Of a stretch of DNA of 64,000 nt, positions 1-7,832 are shown in pieces. The first letter of the stretch is position 1; each line of letters begins with the position of its first letter. The notes under the pieces were generated by a model, which saw only the letters and a list, made by a program, of their open reading frames with translations, did no database searches and was not told the DNA's origin. The translations under genes and the position numbers were made by a program. The stretch comes from Tsukamurella ocularis (lineage in GTDB: Bacteria > Actinomycetota > Actinomycetes > Mycobacteriales > Mycobacteriaceae). The DNA lies in the NCBI RefSeq assembly GCF_024807615.1, contig NZ_JANUCJ010000002.1:186001-250000 (forward strand). Reading direction: 5' to 3'.

Positions 1-376
1 GAGCTAGGAGACGGGCCGCGGCGGCCACCGTCGGCACACGCGTCCACGCATCGCCCTCGCCCGGAACCCACTCCGGGCGGACGAGCGCGAACAGGGGGAT
101 CCCTGCGGTCTCCGCGGCGAGCGCGGCGTTGCGGGAGATCGTCGCCGCGAACGGATGGGTCGCGTCCACGAGCAGGTCGACGCCGTCCTCCGCGAGGAAG
201 GCAGCCAGGCCCGACGGTCCCCCGAACCCGCCGATCCGCGTCGCCCCCACCGGCAGGCGCGGATTCGCCACCCGGCCGGCGAGTGAGCTGAGCACCGTGA
301 ACCGGCGGTCCTCGTCGAGCAGGCGAGCGAGTTCGCGGGCCTCGGCAGTCCCGCCGAGGACGAGCACGCGCTGCAT
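1..376 (-). CDS. cobK: Precorrin-6A reductase CobK (C-terminus beyond the window)
   Basis: CobK reduces precorrin-6A to dihydro-precorrin-6B in aerobic cobalamin synthesis, using NADPH in the cytosol. The minus strand reads MQRVLVLGGTAEARELA, with the family's GGTxEA nucleotide-binding start, and later DLLVDATHPFA, the typical DATHPFA motif. About 125 residues are visible; the C-terminal half lies off the left edge. The ATG at 376 overlaps the cobM stop as ATGA, so the two are translationally coupled. The order SDR-cobL-cobM-cobK matches Rv2073c-Rv2070c. Identification is firm; only the partial status limits the entry. Confidence 0.93.
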   Translation of the reverse strand, partial: MQRVLVLGGTAEARELARLLDEDRRFTVLSSLAGRVANPRLPVGATRIGGFGGPSGLAAFLAEDGVDLLVDATHPFAATISRNAALAAETAGIPLFALVRPEWVPGEGDAWTRVPTVAAAARLLA

Positions 377-1134
377 CAGTGGCTCGCCCCCGGGGCCCGC
401 AGCCGCCGCGCCGAATACAGGTAGCTCTCCTCGAAGGCCTCCGTGTCGAGGACCCTGCCGACGAAGATGACCGCGGTCTTCGTGATGCCCTCGGACGCGA
501 GCCGCTGGGGCAGCTCCGCGAGCCGGCAGCGGACGATCCGTTCGTCCTGGCGGCTGGCGAAGGCCACGACCGCCACCGGACAGTCGGCGCCGTAGTGCGG
601 CAGCAGGTCGTCGGTGAGCGCCTGGGCGCGGTGCGCGGCGAGGTGCAGCGCCAGCGTCACCCCCGTGCGGGCCAGCGAGGCGAGGTCCTCCCCCGCCGGC
701 ATGTCCGTCGAGAGGGTCGAGACGCGGGTGATGAGCAACGACTGGCCGACGCCGGGGACCGTCAGCTCCCGGCCGAGTGCGGCGGAGGCGGCGGCGAAGG
801 CGGGAACGCCCGGGACGATCTCGTACGGCACGCCGACGGCGTCGAGCCGGCGGGCCTGCTCGGTGAACGCGGAGTAGAGCGAGATGTCGCCCGAGTGCAA
901 GCGCGCCACGTCGAGACCCGCCGCGTGCGCCGCGACCAGCTCCTCGACGATGTCGGGCAAGGGCATCCGTGCCGTATCCACGAGCTTCGCTCCAGGCGGG
1001 CACCGGTCCAGCATCTGCGGCGGGACGAGCGATCCCGCGTACAGACACACCGTGCAGTGGGCGAGCAGCTCCGCGCCGCGGAGCGTCAGGAGGTCCGGGG
1101 CGCCGGGACCCGCGCCGATGAAGTAGACGGTCAC
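376..1134 (-). CDS. cobM: Precorrin-4 C11-methyltransferase CobM
   Basis: CobM methylates C11 of precorrin-4 with SAM to give precorrin-5 in cobalamin synthesis. The 252-residue protein starts VTVYFIGAGPGAPDLLTLRG, the tetrapyrrole-methylase glycine-rich SAM motif at the very N-terminus, and has the family's usual length. I chose GTG at 1134 because it fits the family N-terminus and overlaps the cobL stop as GTGA; the open frame runs further upstream only as an antisense shadow of cobL. The stop overlaps the cobK start. It is one of four tightly coupled genes on this strand. Confidence 0.95.
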   Translation of the reverse strand: MTVYFIGAGPGAPDLLTLRGAELLAHCTVCLYAGSLVPPQMLDRCPPGAKLVDTARMPLPDIVEELVAAHAAGLDVARLHSGDISLYSAFTEQARRLDAVGVPYEIVPGVPAFAAASAALGRELTVPGVGQSLLITRVSTLSTDMPAGEDLASLARTGVTLALHLAAHRAQALTDDLLPHYGADCPVAVVAFASRQDERIVRCRLAELPQRLASEGITKTAVIFVGRVLDTEAFEESYLYSARRLRAPGASH

Positions 1135-2270
1135 GCCACCCCTTTCACGAACACCCATTGCACGATCGGCCGTCGCGGTTGCCACGCGGTGCCGCCGCCC
1201 AGGGGCGCGAGGTCCGCGACGGTGCAGCTGCGGAGCTCGCCGCCGTACCGGGCCCGCAGCGCGGCAGCTACGGCCTGGCCCTCGACGGTGACGGTGTTCG
1301 CCACGAGCCGCCCGCCCGCAGGCAGCGCCCCGACGCAGGCCGCTGCCAGCGTCTCTGTGAGGCCGCCGCCGACGAAGATCGCGTCGGGTATCGGCAGGTC
1401 CGCGGTGATGTCCGCCGTGTCGCCGACGATCGTTTCCACAGGCACGCCGGCACGGGCGGCGTTGCGCGCCACCCGCTCGGCCCGCTCGGCCCGCCGTTCC
1501 ACCGCGACCACGGAGCCGCCGCCCTGCAGCGCCCAGGTGATCCCGACGGAACCGGAGCCCGCGCCGAAGTCCCAGATCCAGCCGGGAGTCGGACGCAGTG
1601 CCGCCACCGTCATGGCTCGGACGTCGGCCTTGGTGATCTGGCCGTCGTGCTCGAAGACGAACTCCCCCGCCGGCCCGGCCGGATCGATCGCGACCACGTT
1701 CAGGTCGTCGATGCGCAGGTTCTTCCGGAACGGGCGGACCTTCTCGCGGGGCCCGCCGAGCTGCTCCAGGACCGTCATCGTCGCCGAGAGGCCGGCATCG
1801 CGCAGCAGATCCGCAACGAGGAAGGGCGTGGTGGCGGACTCGCTGAGGACGAGGGTCCGCCGACCGTCGCGGACGGCGCGGACCACCGGCGACGGGTCCC
1901 GCGCCACCGCGGAGACCACAGTGACCTCCTCGGCCGGCCATCGCAACCGGGCGCAGGCCAGCGCGAACGACGACAGGTGCGGGATCACGTGCAGGTCGAG
2001 ATCAGGGCGGCGGCGCGCGATCGTCGCGCCCACGCCGTAGAACATCGGATCGCCGCTGGCCAGCACGTGCCCCCCGTCGGCCAGCCCGTCGATCGCCGGC
2101 AGCAGCGGCGACGGCCACGGGCGCGCGACCTCGTCGGCCAGCCCCTTCGGCAGGAACTCGAGCTGACGGGGCGCGCCGTGGACGACGGTCGCGTCGAGGA
2201 GGGCACGGCGCGCACCGTCGGTCAGCCCGAGCCAGCCGTCGGCACCGATGCCGACCACGGTCACCGTCAT
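1131..2270 (-). CDS. cobL: Precorrin-6Y C5,15-methyltransferase (decarboxylating) CobL
   Basis: CobL methylates precorrin-6B at C5 and C15 and decarboxylates the C12 acetate. The 379-residue protein has the usual two parts: an N-terminal CbiE-like tetrapyrrole methylase (starting [25 protein letters not shown] near residue 75) and a C-terminal CbiT-like SAM methyltransferase (WDFGAGSGSVGITWA near residue 235). The ATG at 2270 forms an ATGA overlap with the stop of the upstream SDR gene, which supports this start over an upstream in-frame codon. It is coupled downstream to cobM by GTGA. Confidence 0.95.
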   Translation of the reverse strand: MTVTVVGIGADGWLGLTDGARRALLDATVVHGAPRQLEFLPKGLADEVARPWPSPLLPAIDGLADGGHVLASGDPMFYGVGATIARRRPDLDLHVIPHLSSFALACARLRWPAEEVTVVSAVARDPSPVVRAVRDGRRTLVLSESATTPFLVADLLRDAGLSATMTVLEQLGGPREKVRPFRKNLRIDDLNVVAIDPAGPAGEFVFEHDGQITKADVRAMTVAALRPTPGWIWDFGAGSGSVGITWALQGGGSVVAVERRAERAERVARNAARAGVPVETIVGDTADITADLPIPDAIFVGGGLTETLAAACVGALPAGGRLVANTVTVEGQAVAAALRARYGGELRSCTVADLAPLGGGTAWQPRRPIVQWVFVKGVA

Positions 2271-3052
2271 CGCGGCATCCGCCGCCAGGCGGCCTGGGGG
2301 ACGAATCGCAGCCCGGCGTACAGCGGGCGCAGCACCGGCGGGATCCACACGACGCGGCGGCCACGACGCAGCGCCTGCACCGTCGCCTCCGCCACCTGGG
2401 GCGCGGTGCGGCTGAACGGCGCGGGCTTCACCCCGGACGCCATGAGCTCGCGCGTCATCGCCCCGACGATGAATCCCGGGCGAGCGAGCACCACCTGGAT
2501 CCCGCTGCCGTGCAGCGAGTCCGTGAAGCCCTGGACGAATCCGTCGAGGCCCGCCTTGGTACTGCCGTAGACGAAGTTCGCCTTGCGCACCCGAACCCCG
2601 GCGACCGATGAGAAGGCGACGATGGCTCCCCGGCCTCCGTCCCGGTCGTCCTGGGCGCGCAGCAGTTTCGCCAGCCCCAGCAGGATGGACACCTGCGCCA
2701 CGTAGTCGGTCTGCGCGATCTGGACGGCGTGCGTGGGATCGGCCTCGGCCCGGGCCTGGTCGCCGAGGATGCCGAAGGCGACGACCGCGACGCCGATGCG
2801 GCCGAACCGGTCGGCCACCTCGTCCAGGAAAGCGGCGTGCCGCTCGGTGCGGTCCGCGTCGAACTCGATCGGGAAGACGCCGGTGGCGCCGACCTCGCGC
2901 AGCGCCGCGATCTGCTCGTCCAGGTACTCTGAACGGCGGGCCGCAAGGATCACGTCGCGGCCCGGCGCGATCCTCCGCGCCACCTCCAGGCCGACCTCGC
3001 TCCGGCCGCCCAGGAGGAGCACCGCCCCGTCGGGAATCCTGTCCGCACTCAC
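2267..3052 (-). CDS. Short-chain dehydrogenase in the cob operon (Rv2073c-like)
   Basis: This is a 261-residue SDR oxidoreductase of unknown substrate. The N-terminal nucleotide motif GGRSEVG, the serine in AFSSVAG and the catalytic YGSTKAG (YxxxK) are intact, so it should be active. The overall look ([18 protein letters not shown]) resembles the DprE2-like branch of mycobacterial SDRs. It heads the cobL-cobM-cobK operon by an ATGA overlap, in the same position as Rv2073c, yet no cobalamin step requires it. The GTG start at 3052 lies 6 nt after a TAGTCT hexamer, which suggests a leaderless transcript. Confidence 0.88.
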   Translation of the reverse strand: MSADRIPDGAVLLLGGRSEVGLEVARRIAPGRDVILAARRSEYLDEQIAALREVGATGVFPIEFDADRTERHAAFLDEVADRFGRIGVAVVAFGILGDQARAEADPTHAVQIAQTDYVAQVSILLGLAKLLRAQDDRDGGRGAIVAFSSVAGVRVRKANFVYGSTKAGLDGFVQGFTDSLHGSGIQVVLARPGFIVGAMTRELMASGVKPAPFSRTAPQVAEATVQALRRGRRVVWIPPVLRPLYAGLRFVPQAAWRRMPR

Positions 3053-3093
3053 CGGACCAGACTAGACGCGCACCGTCCCGCTACCGTGACGGT
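3053..3093. promoter_or_regulatory. Divergent promoter pair, both predicted leaderless
   Basis: The 41-bp gap between two divergent genes holds TAGTCT for the minus strand (3059-3064, 6 nt before GTG 3052) and TACCGT for the plus strand (3082-3087, 6 nt before GTG 3094). Both hexamers fit TANNNT, at the distance expected when transcription starts on the first base of the start codon. Neither gene has a clear Shine-Dalgarno sequence. Confidence 0.6.
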
Positions 3094-3495
3094 GTGCCGA
3101 ACGACCGCCCCGTCCTCAATCCCGATGCCCTCGCCTTCGTGACCGACCGTCACCTCGCGACGCTGAGCACTCTGCGCGCCGACGGGACGCCGCACACCGT
3201 GGCGATCGCGTTCACGTACGACCCTGCCACCGGCATCGCCCGCGTCATCACCTCCGGCGACAGCCAGAAGGCCCGCAACGCAGGAAGGGGCGGGTACGCC
3301 GCACTGACCCAGGTCGACGGTGCCCGCTGGCTCACCCTGGAGGGGCCGGCGCGAGTACTCGCCGACCCCGAGTCGGTGCGCGACGCCGAGGCGCGCTACG
3401 CGGTGCGCTACAAGCCGCCGCGGGAGAACCCGAAGCGCGTGGTGATCGAGATCGACGTGACCCGAGTGCTGGGATCGAGCACGCTCCGCGGTTGA
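3094..3495 (+). CDS. F420-type pyridoxamine-oxidase-like reductase (Rv2074-like)
   Basis: This 133-residue protein has the flavin/deazaflavin split-barrel fold of the PNPOx-like superfamily. Visible family features are the start [21 protein letters not shown], the segment [11 protein letters not shown], and the [10 protein letters not shown] stretch that contacts the cofactor phosphate. In M. tuberculosis the gene in the same place (Rv2074, divergent from the SDR of the cob cluster) is an F420H2-dependent biliverdin reductase, so the same role is the best inference here. The GTG at 3094 is chosen because the protein matches family length and because of the TACCGT hexamer 6 nt upstream. The substrate is not proved by sequence. 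Confidence 0.82.
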   Translation: MPNDRPVLNPDALAFVTDRHLATLSTLRADGTPHTVAIAFTYDPATGIARVITSGDSQKARNAGRGGYAALTQVDGARWLTLEGPARVLADPESVRDAEARYAVRYKPPRENPKRVVIEIDVTRVLGSSTLRG

Positions 3496-3508
3496 CGGGC
3501 GGGAGCGG

Positions 3509-4954
3509 CTAGCGCGCGGGGATGTTCCCGTCCATGTCCTCCAGCGACTTGCCCTTGGTCTCGGGCACGAACCGGTAGACGAACAGCAGCGACAGCAACG
3601 CGAACGTCGCGTACAGCCCGTAGGCCAGCGCGAGGTTGCCCTCCATCTTCGGGAAGGTCACGGTGATGGCCCAGTTGGCGGCCCACTGCGCGGCCGCAGC
3701 GAGCGAGAGCGCCGCGCCCCGGATGCGGTTCGGGAACATCTCGCCCAGTAACACCCACACCACCGGGCCCCAGCTGACGCCGAAGAAGATCACGAACAGG
3801 TTCGCCGCGACGAGGGCGAGCACGCCGACCACGCCGGTGAGCGAGGGCTTCCCGTCGATGATCTCGGCGGTGCTGAAGCAGACCGCCATCGTGGCGAGCG
3901 AGACGGCCATGCCGATCGAGCCGATGAGCAGCAGCGGCCGGCGCCCGATCCGATCCACCAGCATGATGGCGACGATGGTGACGATGACGTTGACGATCGA
4001 GGTGAAGACGCTGATCAGATTCGACTGCGACTCCTCGAAGCCGACGGCCTGCCACAGCATGTTCGAGTAGTAGAAGATCACGTTGATGCCCACGGCCTGC
4101 TGGAAGATCGACAGCAACAGGCCCACCCAGACGATCGGGTAGATACCGCCGCCGGGCCGAACCAGGTCGCGCCACGAGTGCTTCTCCTCGCCCGCGAGGC
4201 TCTCCTCGATGCGGGTGACCGTGATGTCCATGTTCTTCTCGCCGAGCAGCATCGTGAGGACCTTGCGGGCCTCGGGGATGCGGTGCCGGGACACCAAGTA
4301 GCGCGGCGACTCGGGGATCATGGTGGACGACACGCCGTAGACGATCGCCGGAATCGCCATGACGAGGAACATCCACCGCCATGCCTCCAGCCCGAACCAC
4401 AGGTCGTTCGATGCGCCGCCCGCGAGGGAGGCCAGCAGCCAGTCGATAAGCAGTGAGAGGAAGATGCCGAGCACGATCGCCATCTGCTGCAGCGACCCCA
4501 GCCGCCCGCGGATCCGGGCCGGCGAGACCTCCGCGATGTAGGCGGGGGCGATCACCGACGCCACGCCGACGCCGACGCCGCCGACCACGCGGAACAGGAT
4601 GAGGATCCAGGTGTGGGTGGCGAAGGCGCAGCCGATGGCGCTGAGGAAGAACAGCACCGCCGCGATCTGCATGACGCGCAGGCGGCCGATCCGGTCCGCG
4701 ATGCGGCCGGCCGTCATCGCACCCGCGGCGGCGCCCAGCAGCGCGGAGGCGACGGCGAAGCCGAGCGTGTAGCCGTGGATGTCGAAGCGGCCCTCGATGG
4801 CCTTCGTGGCGCCGTTGATGACGGCGCTGTCGTAGCCGAAGAGGAGGCCACCCATCGCGGCGACGATCGCGATCTGGACGACGCGGCTGCTGTTGCCGTC
4901 GCCCTCCTCGAAGATCGAGGGCCCATCGGCCGTGGTGCCGCCGCCGTGCGTCAT
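3509..4954 (-). CDS. MFS sugar porter
   Basis: This is a 481-residue inner-membrane transporter of the sugar porter branch of the MFS, probably a proton/sugar symporter. Diagnostic motifs are GRIADRIGRLRVM after TM2, PESPRYL at the end of the first half, DRIGRRPLLL between TM8 and TM9, and PETKGKSLE at the C-terminus. Twelve hydrophobic segments are apparent around a central loop of about 60 residues. The sugar is not predictable; glucose or another hexose is likely. It lies 21 nt downstream of the peptidase gene on the same strand and is probably co-transcribed with it. Confidence 0.88.
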   Translation of the reverse strand: MTHGGGTTADGPSIFEEGDGNSSRVVQIAIVAAMGGLLFGYDSAVINGATKAIEGRFDIHGYTLGFAVASALLGAAAGAMTAGRIADRIGRLRVMQIAAVLFFLSAIGCAFATHTWILILFRVVGGVGVGVASVIAPAYIAEVSPARIRGRLGSLQQMAIVLGIFLSLLIDWLLASLAGGASNDLWFGLEAWRWMFLVMAIPAIVYGVSSTMIPESPRYLVSRHRIPEARKVLTMLLGEKNMDITVTRIEESLAGEEKHSWRDLVRPGGGIYPIVWVGLLLSIFQQAVGINVIFYYSNMLWQAVGFEESQSNLISVFTSIVNVIVTIVAIMLVDRIGRRPLLLIGSIGMAVSLATMAVCFSTAEIIDGKPSLTGVVGVLALVAANLFVIFFGVSWGPVVWVLLGEMFPNRIRGAALSLAAAAQWAANWAITVTFPKMEGNLALAYGLYATFALLSLLFVYRFVPETKGKSLEDMDGNIPAR

Positions 4955-4975
4955 GATGCCTCCGCTGTGTCGCTC

Positions 4976-6100
4976 CTAGAGGATCGTCAAGCTGTGGGGC
5001 CTCGTGTTCAGTGGCTCGCAGCCGTCCTCGGTGACGATGACGATATCCTCGATCCGCGCTCCCCATCGGCCACTGAAGTAGATTCCCGGCTCGATCGAGA
5101 AGGCCATGCCCGGTTCGACCGGAATGTCGTTGCCCGCAACGATGTAGGGCTCCTCGTGGACCGACAGCCCGATCCCGTGCCCGGTGCGGTGGACGAAGAA
5201 CTCCCCCAGTCCGGCGTCGGCGAGCAGATCGCGGCCCGCGGCGTCGATGGACTCGGCGCTCACGCCCGGCCGCACGGCGTCGACGGAGGCACGCTGGGCC
5301 CGCTCGAGCAGCGCGTACTGCTCCAGGATCTGTGCCGACGGCTCACCCATGGCGTAGGTGCGGGTGCAGTCCGAGTTGTACCCCGAGGCGAGCGGGCCGC
5401 CGATGTCGACGACGACCACGTCGCCGGCCTCGACCACGCGGTCCGAGACTTCGTGGTGCGGGTCGGCGCCGTGCGGGCCCGATCCCACGATGATGAACGC
5501 GGCCTCGGTGTGGCCCTCCTCGACGATGGCGGCGGCGATGTCGTCGGCCACCTCTCGCTCCGTGCGCCCGACCTTGAGGAAGTCGCCGACGCGGGCGTGG
5601 ACACGGTCGATCGCGGCGCCCGCGGCCCGCAGCTCGTCGAGCTCGGCGGCGTCCTTGATCATCCGCAGCCGGCGCAGGACTTCGGTCGCCAGGCGCACGC
5701 TCAGGCCCCGGTCGAGCAGCGGCACGAGGTGCAGCGCGGGCACGGCATCGGCCACGGCCACCGTCGACGGACCGGACAGGAGGCCCAGGACCAGGGCGTA
5801 CGGGTCGTCACCGTCGACCCAGTCGTGGACGGCGACCTCGACCCCGGCCGCGGGCAGTCCGGGCACCGAGGAGTCCTTGAGGATCGCCAGCTCGAGGCGC
5901 GGTACCACCAAGCCGAAGCCGGCATCCGTGACCACGAGAGCGGTGAGGCGCTCGAAGGATTCGCTGACGATGCCGGTGAGGTACGCGAGATCGGGCCCGG
6001 GCGTGATGACGAGCGGAGTGCCGGCCGCGGCCGCGAGCTGCTGGGCCCGGGTGAGACGGGTCGCGTACACCGAGGCGGGAAAGGACTGGGGGTTACTCAT
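4976..6100 (-). CDS. M24 Xaa-Pro dipeptidase/aminopeptidase (PepE/PepQ type)
   Basis: This cytosolic metallopeptidase should cleave Xaa-Pro bonds. The 374-residue protein has an N-terminal creatinase-like domain and a C-terminal pita-bread domain with the expected metal ligands: the Asp pair in VVVVDIGG and NSDCTRTY, His in GHGIGLSVHEEP, Glu in FSIEPGIY and Glu in RIEDIVIV. I chose the ATG at 6100 (MSNPQSFPASVYATRL), which gives the mycobacterial length; 16 further in-frame upstream codons would overlap the divergent exonuclease gene. The position next to a 5'-3' exonuclease matches Rv2089c-Rv2090. Confidence 0.9.
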   Translation of the reverse strand: MSNPQSFPASVYATRLTRAQQLAAAAGTPLVITPGPDLAYLTGIVSESFERLTALVVTDAGFGLVVPRLELAILKDSSVPGLPAAGVEVAVHDWVDGDDPYALVLGLLSGPSTVAVADAVPALHLVPLLDRGLSVRLATEVLRRLRMIKDAAELDELRAAGAAIDRVHARVGDFLKVGRTEREVADDIAAAIVEEGHTEAAFIIVGSGPHGADPHHEVSDRVVEAGDVVVVDIGGPLASGYNSDCTRTYAMGEPSAQILEQYALLERAQRASVDAVRPGVSAESIDAAGRDLLADAGLGEFFVHRTGHGIGLSVHEEPYIVAGNDIPVEPGMAFSIEPGIYFSGRWGARIEDIVIVTEDGCEPLNTRPHSLTIL

Positions 6101-6117
6101 GATCCGATTGTGACACG

Positions 6118-7071
6118 ATGATTCCCGTGACGAACGACGCGCGCCCACTGATGCTGCTCGACTCCGCCGGGCTCTGGTTCCGGGCCTTCTACGCGATCCC
6201 CGACAAGGTGAAGGCCGACGACGGCCGCTCGGTCAACGCGCTGCGCGGCTTCCTCGACATGACCTCGCAGCTGATCACCACGCATCGGCCGGGACGGCTC
6301 GTGGCGTGCCTCGACCTGGACTGGCGGCCCGCTTTCCGGGTGGAGCTGCTGCCCACGTACAAGACCCACCGCGTGGCGGAGGAGGGCGACGGCAGTGCAG
6401 AGGAGGTGCCCGACACCCTCTCGCCCCAGGTGGACATGATTCTCGAAGTGCTCGACGCCGTCGGGATTGCGACGGGCGGCGCCGTCGGCCTGGAGGCGGA
6501 CGACGTGCTCGGCACCCTGGCCGCGCGCGAGCAGAACGACCCGGTCATCGTGGTCTCGGGCGACCGCGACCTGTTGCAGGTGGCCGACGACACCCCGCCC
6601 GGCGTGCGGTGCCTGTACATCGGCCGCGGCATCGCCAAGGCCGAGATGTTCGGGCCGGCCGAGGTGGCGGAGAAGTACGGCCTGCCTCTGGACCGGGCCG
6701 GCGAGGCCTATGCCGAGCTCGCCCTGCTGCGCGGCGATCCGTCCGACGGGCTGCCCGGCGTGCCCGGCATCGGCGAGAAGACGGCCTCCAAACTGCTGCT
6801 GGAGTACGGCTCCCTCGCCGCGATCCGCGAGGCCGCGGCGCGGACCCCGTCGCCGCTGGCCGCCCGGGCGGCGACGTCGATCGCCGCGTCGGCGGACTAC
6901 CTCGACGCCGCCTGGGACGTGGTCTGGGTGCAGCGCGACGCGGACGTCGCGCTGTCCGGTTCCGACGCGATGCCCCGAGAAGCACGCGATCCGCAGCGCC
7001 TGGCCGAACTGGCCGAGGAACTGCGGATCGGAGCGCAGGTGGAGCGCCTGCTCGCCGCCCTCGCGGGCTGA
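6118..7071 (+). CDS. 5'-3' exonuclease, FEN-like (Rv2090-like)
   Basis: This 317-residue protein resembles the stand-alone 5' nuclease domain of DNA polymerase I and would remove 5' flaps or primers. Acidic metal-binding residues are seen in [39 protein letters not shown] and [16 protein letters not shown] helix-hairpin-helix, [17 protein letters not shown], lies near residue 215. It is divergent from the peptidase gene with only 17 bp between start codons, so the promoters must overlap or lie inside the neighbouring gene. An alternative GTG start three codons in is possible. Confidence 0.92.
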   Translation: MIPVTNDARPLMLLDSAGLWFRAFYAIPDKVKADDGRSVNALRGFLDMTSQLITTHRPGRLVACLDLDWRPAFRVELLPTYKTHRVAEEGDGSAEEVPDTLSPQVDMILEVLDAVGIATGGAVGLEADDVLGTLAAREQNDPVIVVSGDRDLLQVADDTPPGVRCLYIGRGIAKAEMFGPAEVAEKYGLPLDRAGEAYAELALLRGDPSDGLPGVPGIGEKTASKLLLEYGSLAAIREAAARTPSPLAARAATSIAASADYLDAAWDVVWVQRDADVALSGSDAMPREARDPQRLAELAEELRIGAQVERLLAALAG

Positions 7072-7077
7072 CGGGTC

Positions 7078-7101
7078 GGCCCGCGGGAACCCCCGCGGGC
7101 C
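7078..7101. terminator. Bidirectional hairpin between convergent genes
   Basis: A perfect 10-bp GC stem (7078-7087 with 7092-7101) and a 4-nt AACC loop lies between the converging exonuclease and DUF4333 genes. There is no T-run, as is common for actinobacterial terminators. Confidence 0.6.
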
Positions 7102-7108
7102 ACCGGTA

Positions 7109-7762
7109 TCAGGAGGGTGCGCCCACCTGGTACTTGCCGTTGTCGTCGAGCACCTTGACCTCGACGGTCTTCTGCTTGCCGCCGATGGTGGCGCTGCAGG
7201 TGAAGGTCTCGCCGGTCTTGACCTTGACGCCGTCGGTCTTGCAGTCGACGTCCTTGGTATCGGTCTCGTTGTAGCTGTCGTTGAGGACCTTCGTCACGCC
7301 CTCGTTGACCTTGGCGTTGTCGAACTTCTTGCTGAAGAAGGCGCCGGTCAGCCAGCCGACGAGAACGACGATGGCCACGATGGCGATGATCGCCGCGGCG
7401 GCGATGCCCACGATGAGGCCGGTCTTCGACTTCTTGGGGCCGACGGGCTGCGGCTGGCCGAACTGCTGTCCGAACTGCTGGCCTGCGAACTGCGCGGGCT
7501 GGCCCGGCTGCTGGCCGAACTGGTCCTGTCCGAACTGCGAGGGCTGCTGCTGGTAGCCGCCGAACTGCTGGCCCTGCGGCTGCGGCTGCTGGCCCCATTG
7601 TCCCTGGTACTGCGGCGAGATCTGGGTCTGATCACCCGTCGGCGCACCGAAACCCTGCTGGCCGTACTGCGGTGCGATCTGGGTCTGATCCTGCGGCTGC
7701 TGCTGCCCCGGCTGCTGCCAGCCCTGCTGCGCCCACTGGTTCGGATCCTGCGGGTTGCTCAT
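7109..7762 (-). CDS. DUF4333 membrane protein with Q/P/G-rich N-terminus (Rv2091c-like)
   Basis: This 217-residue single-pass membrane protein has unknown function. About 105 N-terminal residues are a low-complexity Gln/Pro/Gly tail with imperfect repeats (QTQIAPQYGQQ and QTQISPQYQGQ). One transmembrane helix follows (LIVGIAAAAIIAIVAIVVLV), then an exported C-terminal domain with the DUF4333 pattern of two cysteines (DVDCKTDGV and FTCSATIGG). The Gln-rich tail should be cytoplasmic. The position between the exonuclease and helY matches Rv2091c. Codon use is ordinary for the window. Confidence 0.8.
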   Translation of the reverse strand: MSNPQDPNQWAQQGWQQPGQQQPQDQTQIAPQYGQQGFGAPTGDQTQISPQYQGQWGQQPQPQGQQFGGYQQQPSQFGQDQFGQQPGQPAQFAGQQFGQQFGQPQPVGPKKSKTGLIVGIAAAAIIAIVAIVVLVGWLTGAFFSKKFDNAKVNEGVTKVLNDSYNETDTKDVDCKTDGVKVKTGETFTCSATIGGKQKTVEVKVLDDNGKYQVGAPS

Positions 7763-7832
7763 GTGTCCACTCCTCCCCTGTCGCCGGCCGACGGCCCGCG
7801 ACGTACGCCTCTTCGGTCAAGATACCCGATCA

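Noticed and set aside
4613-6121. A 502-codon plus-strand open frame opposite the M24 peptidase
   Set aside because: It mirrors the peptidase gene in a GC-rich sequence, is very Arg/Gly/Asp/Val-rich without motifs, and the minus-strand gene has clear metal ligands.
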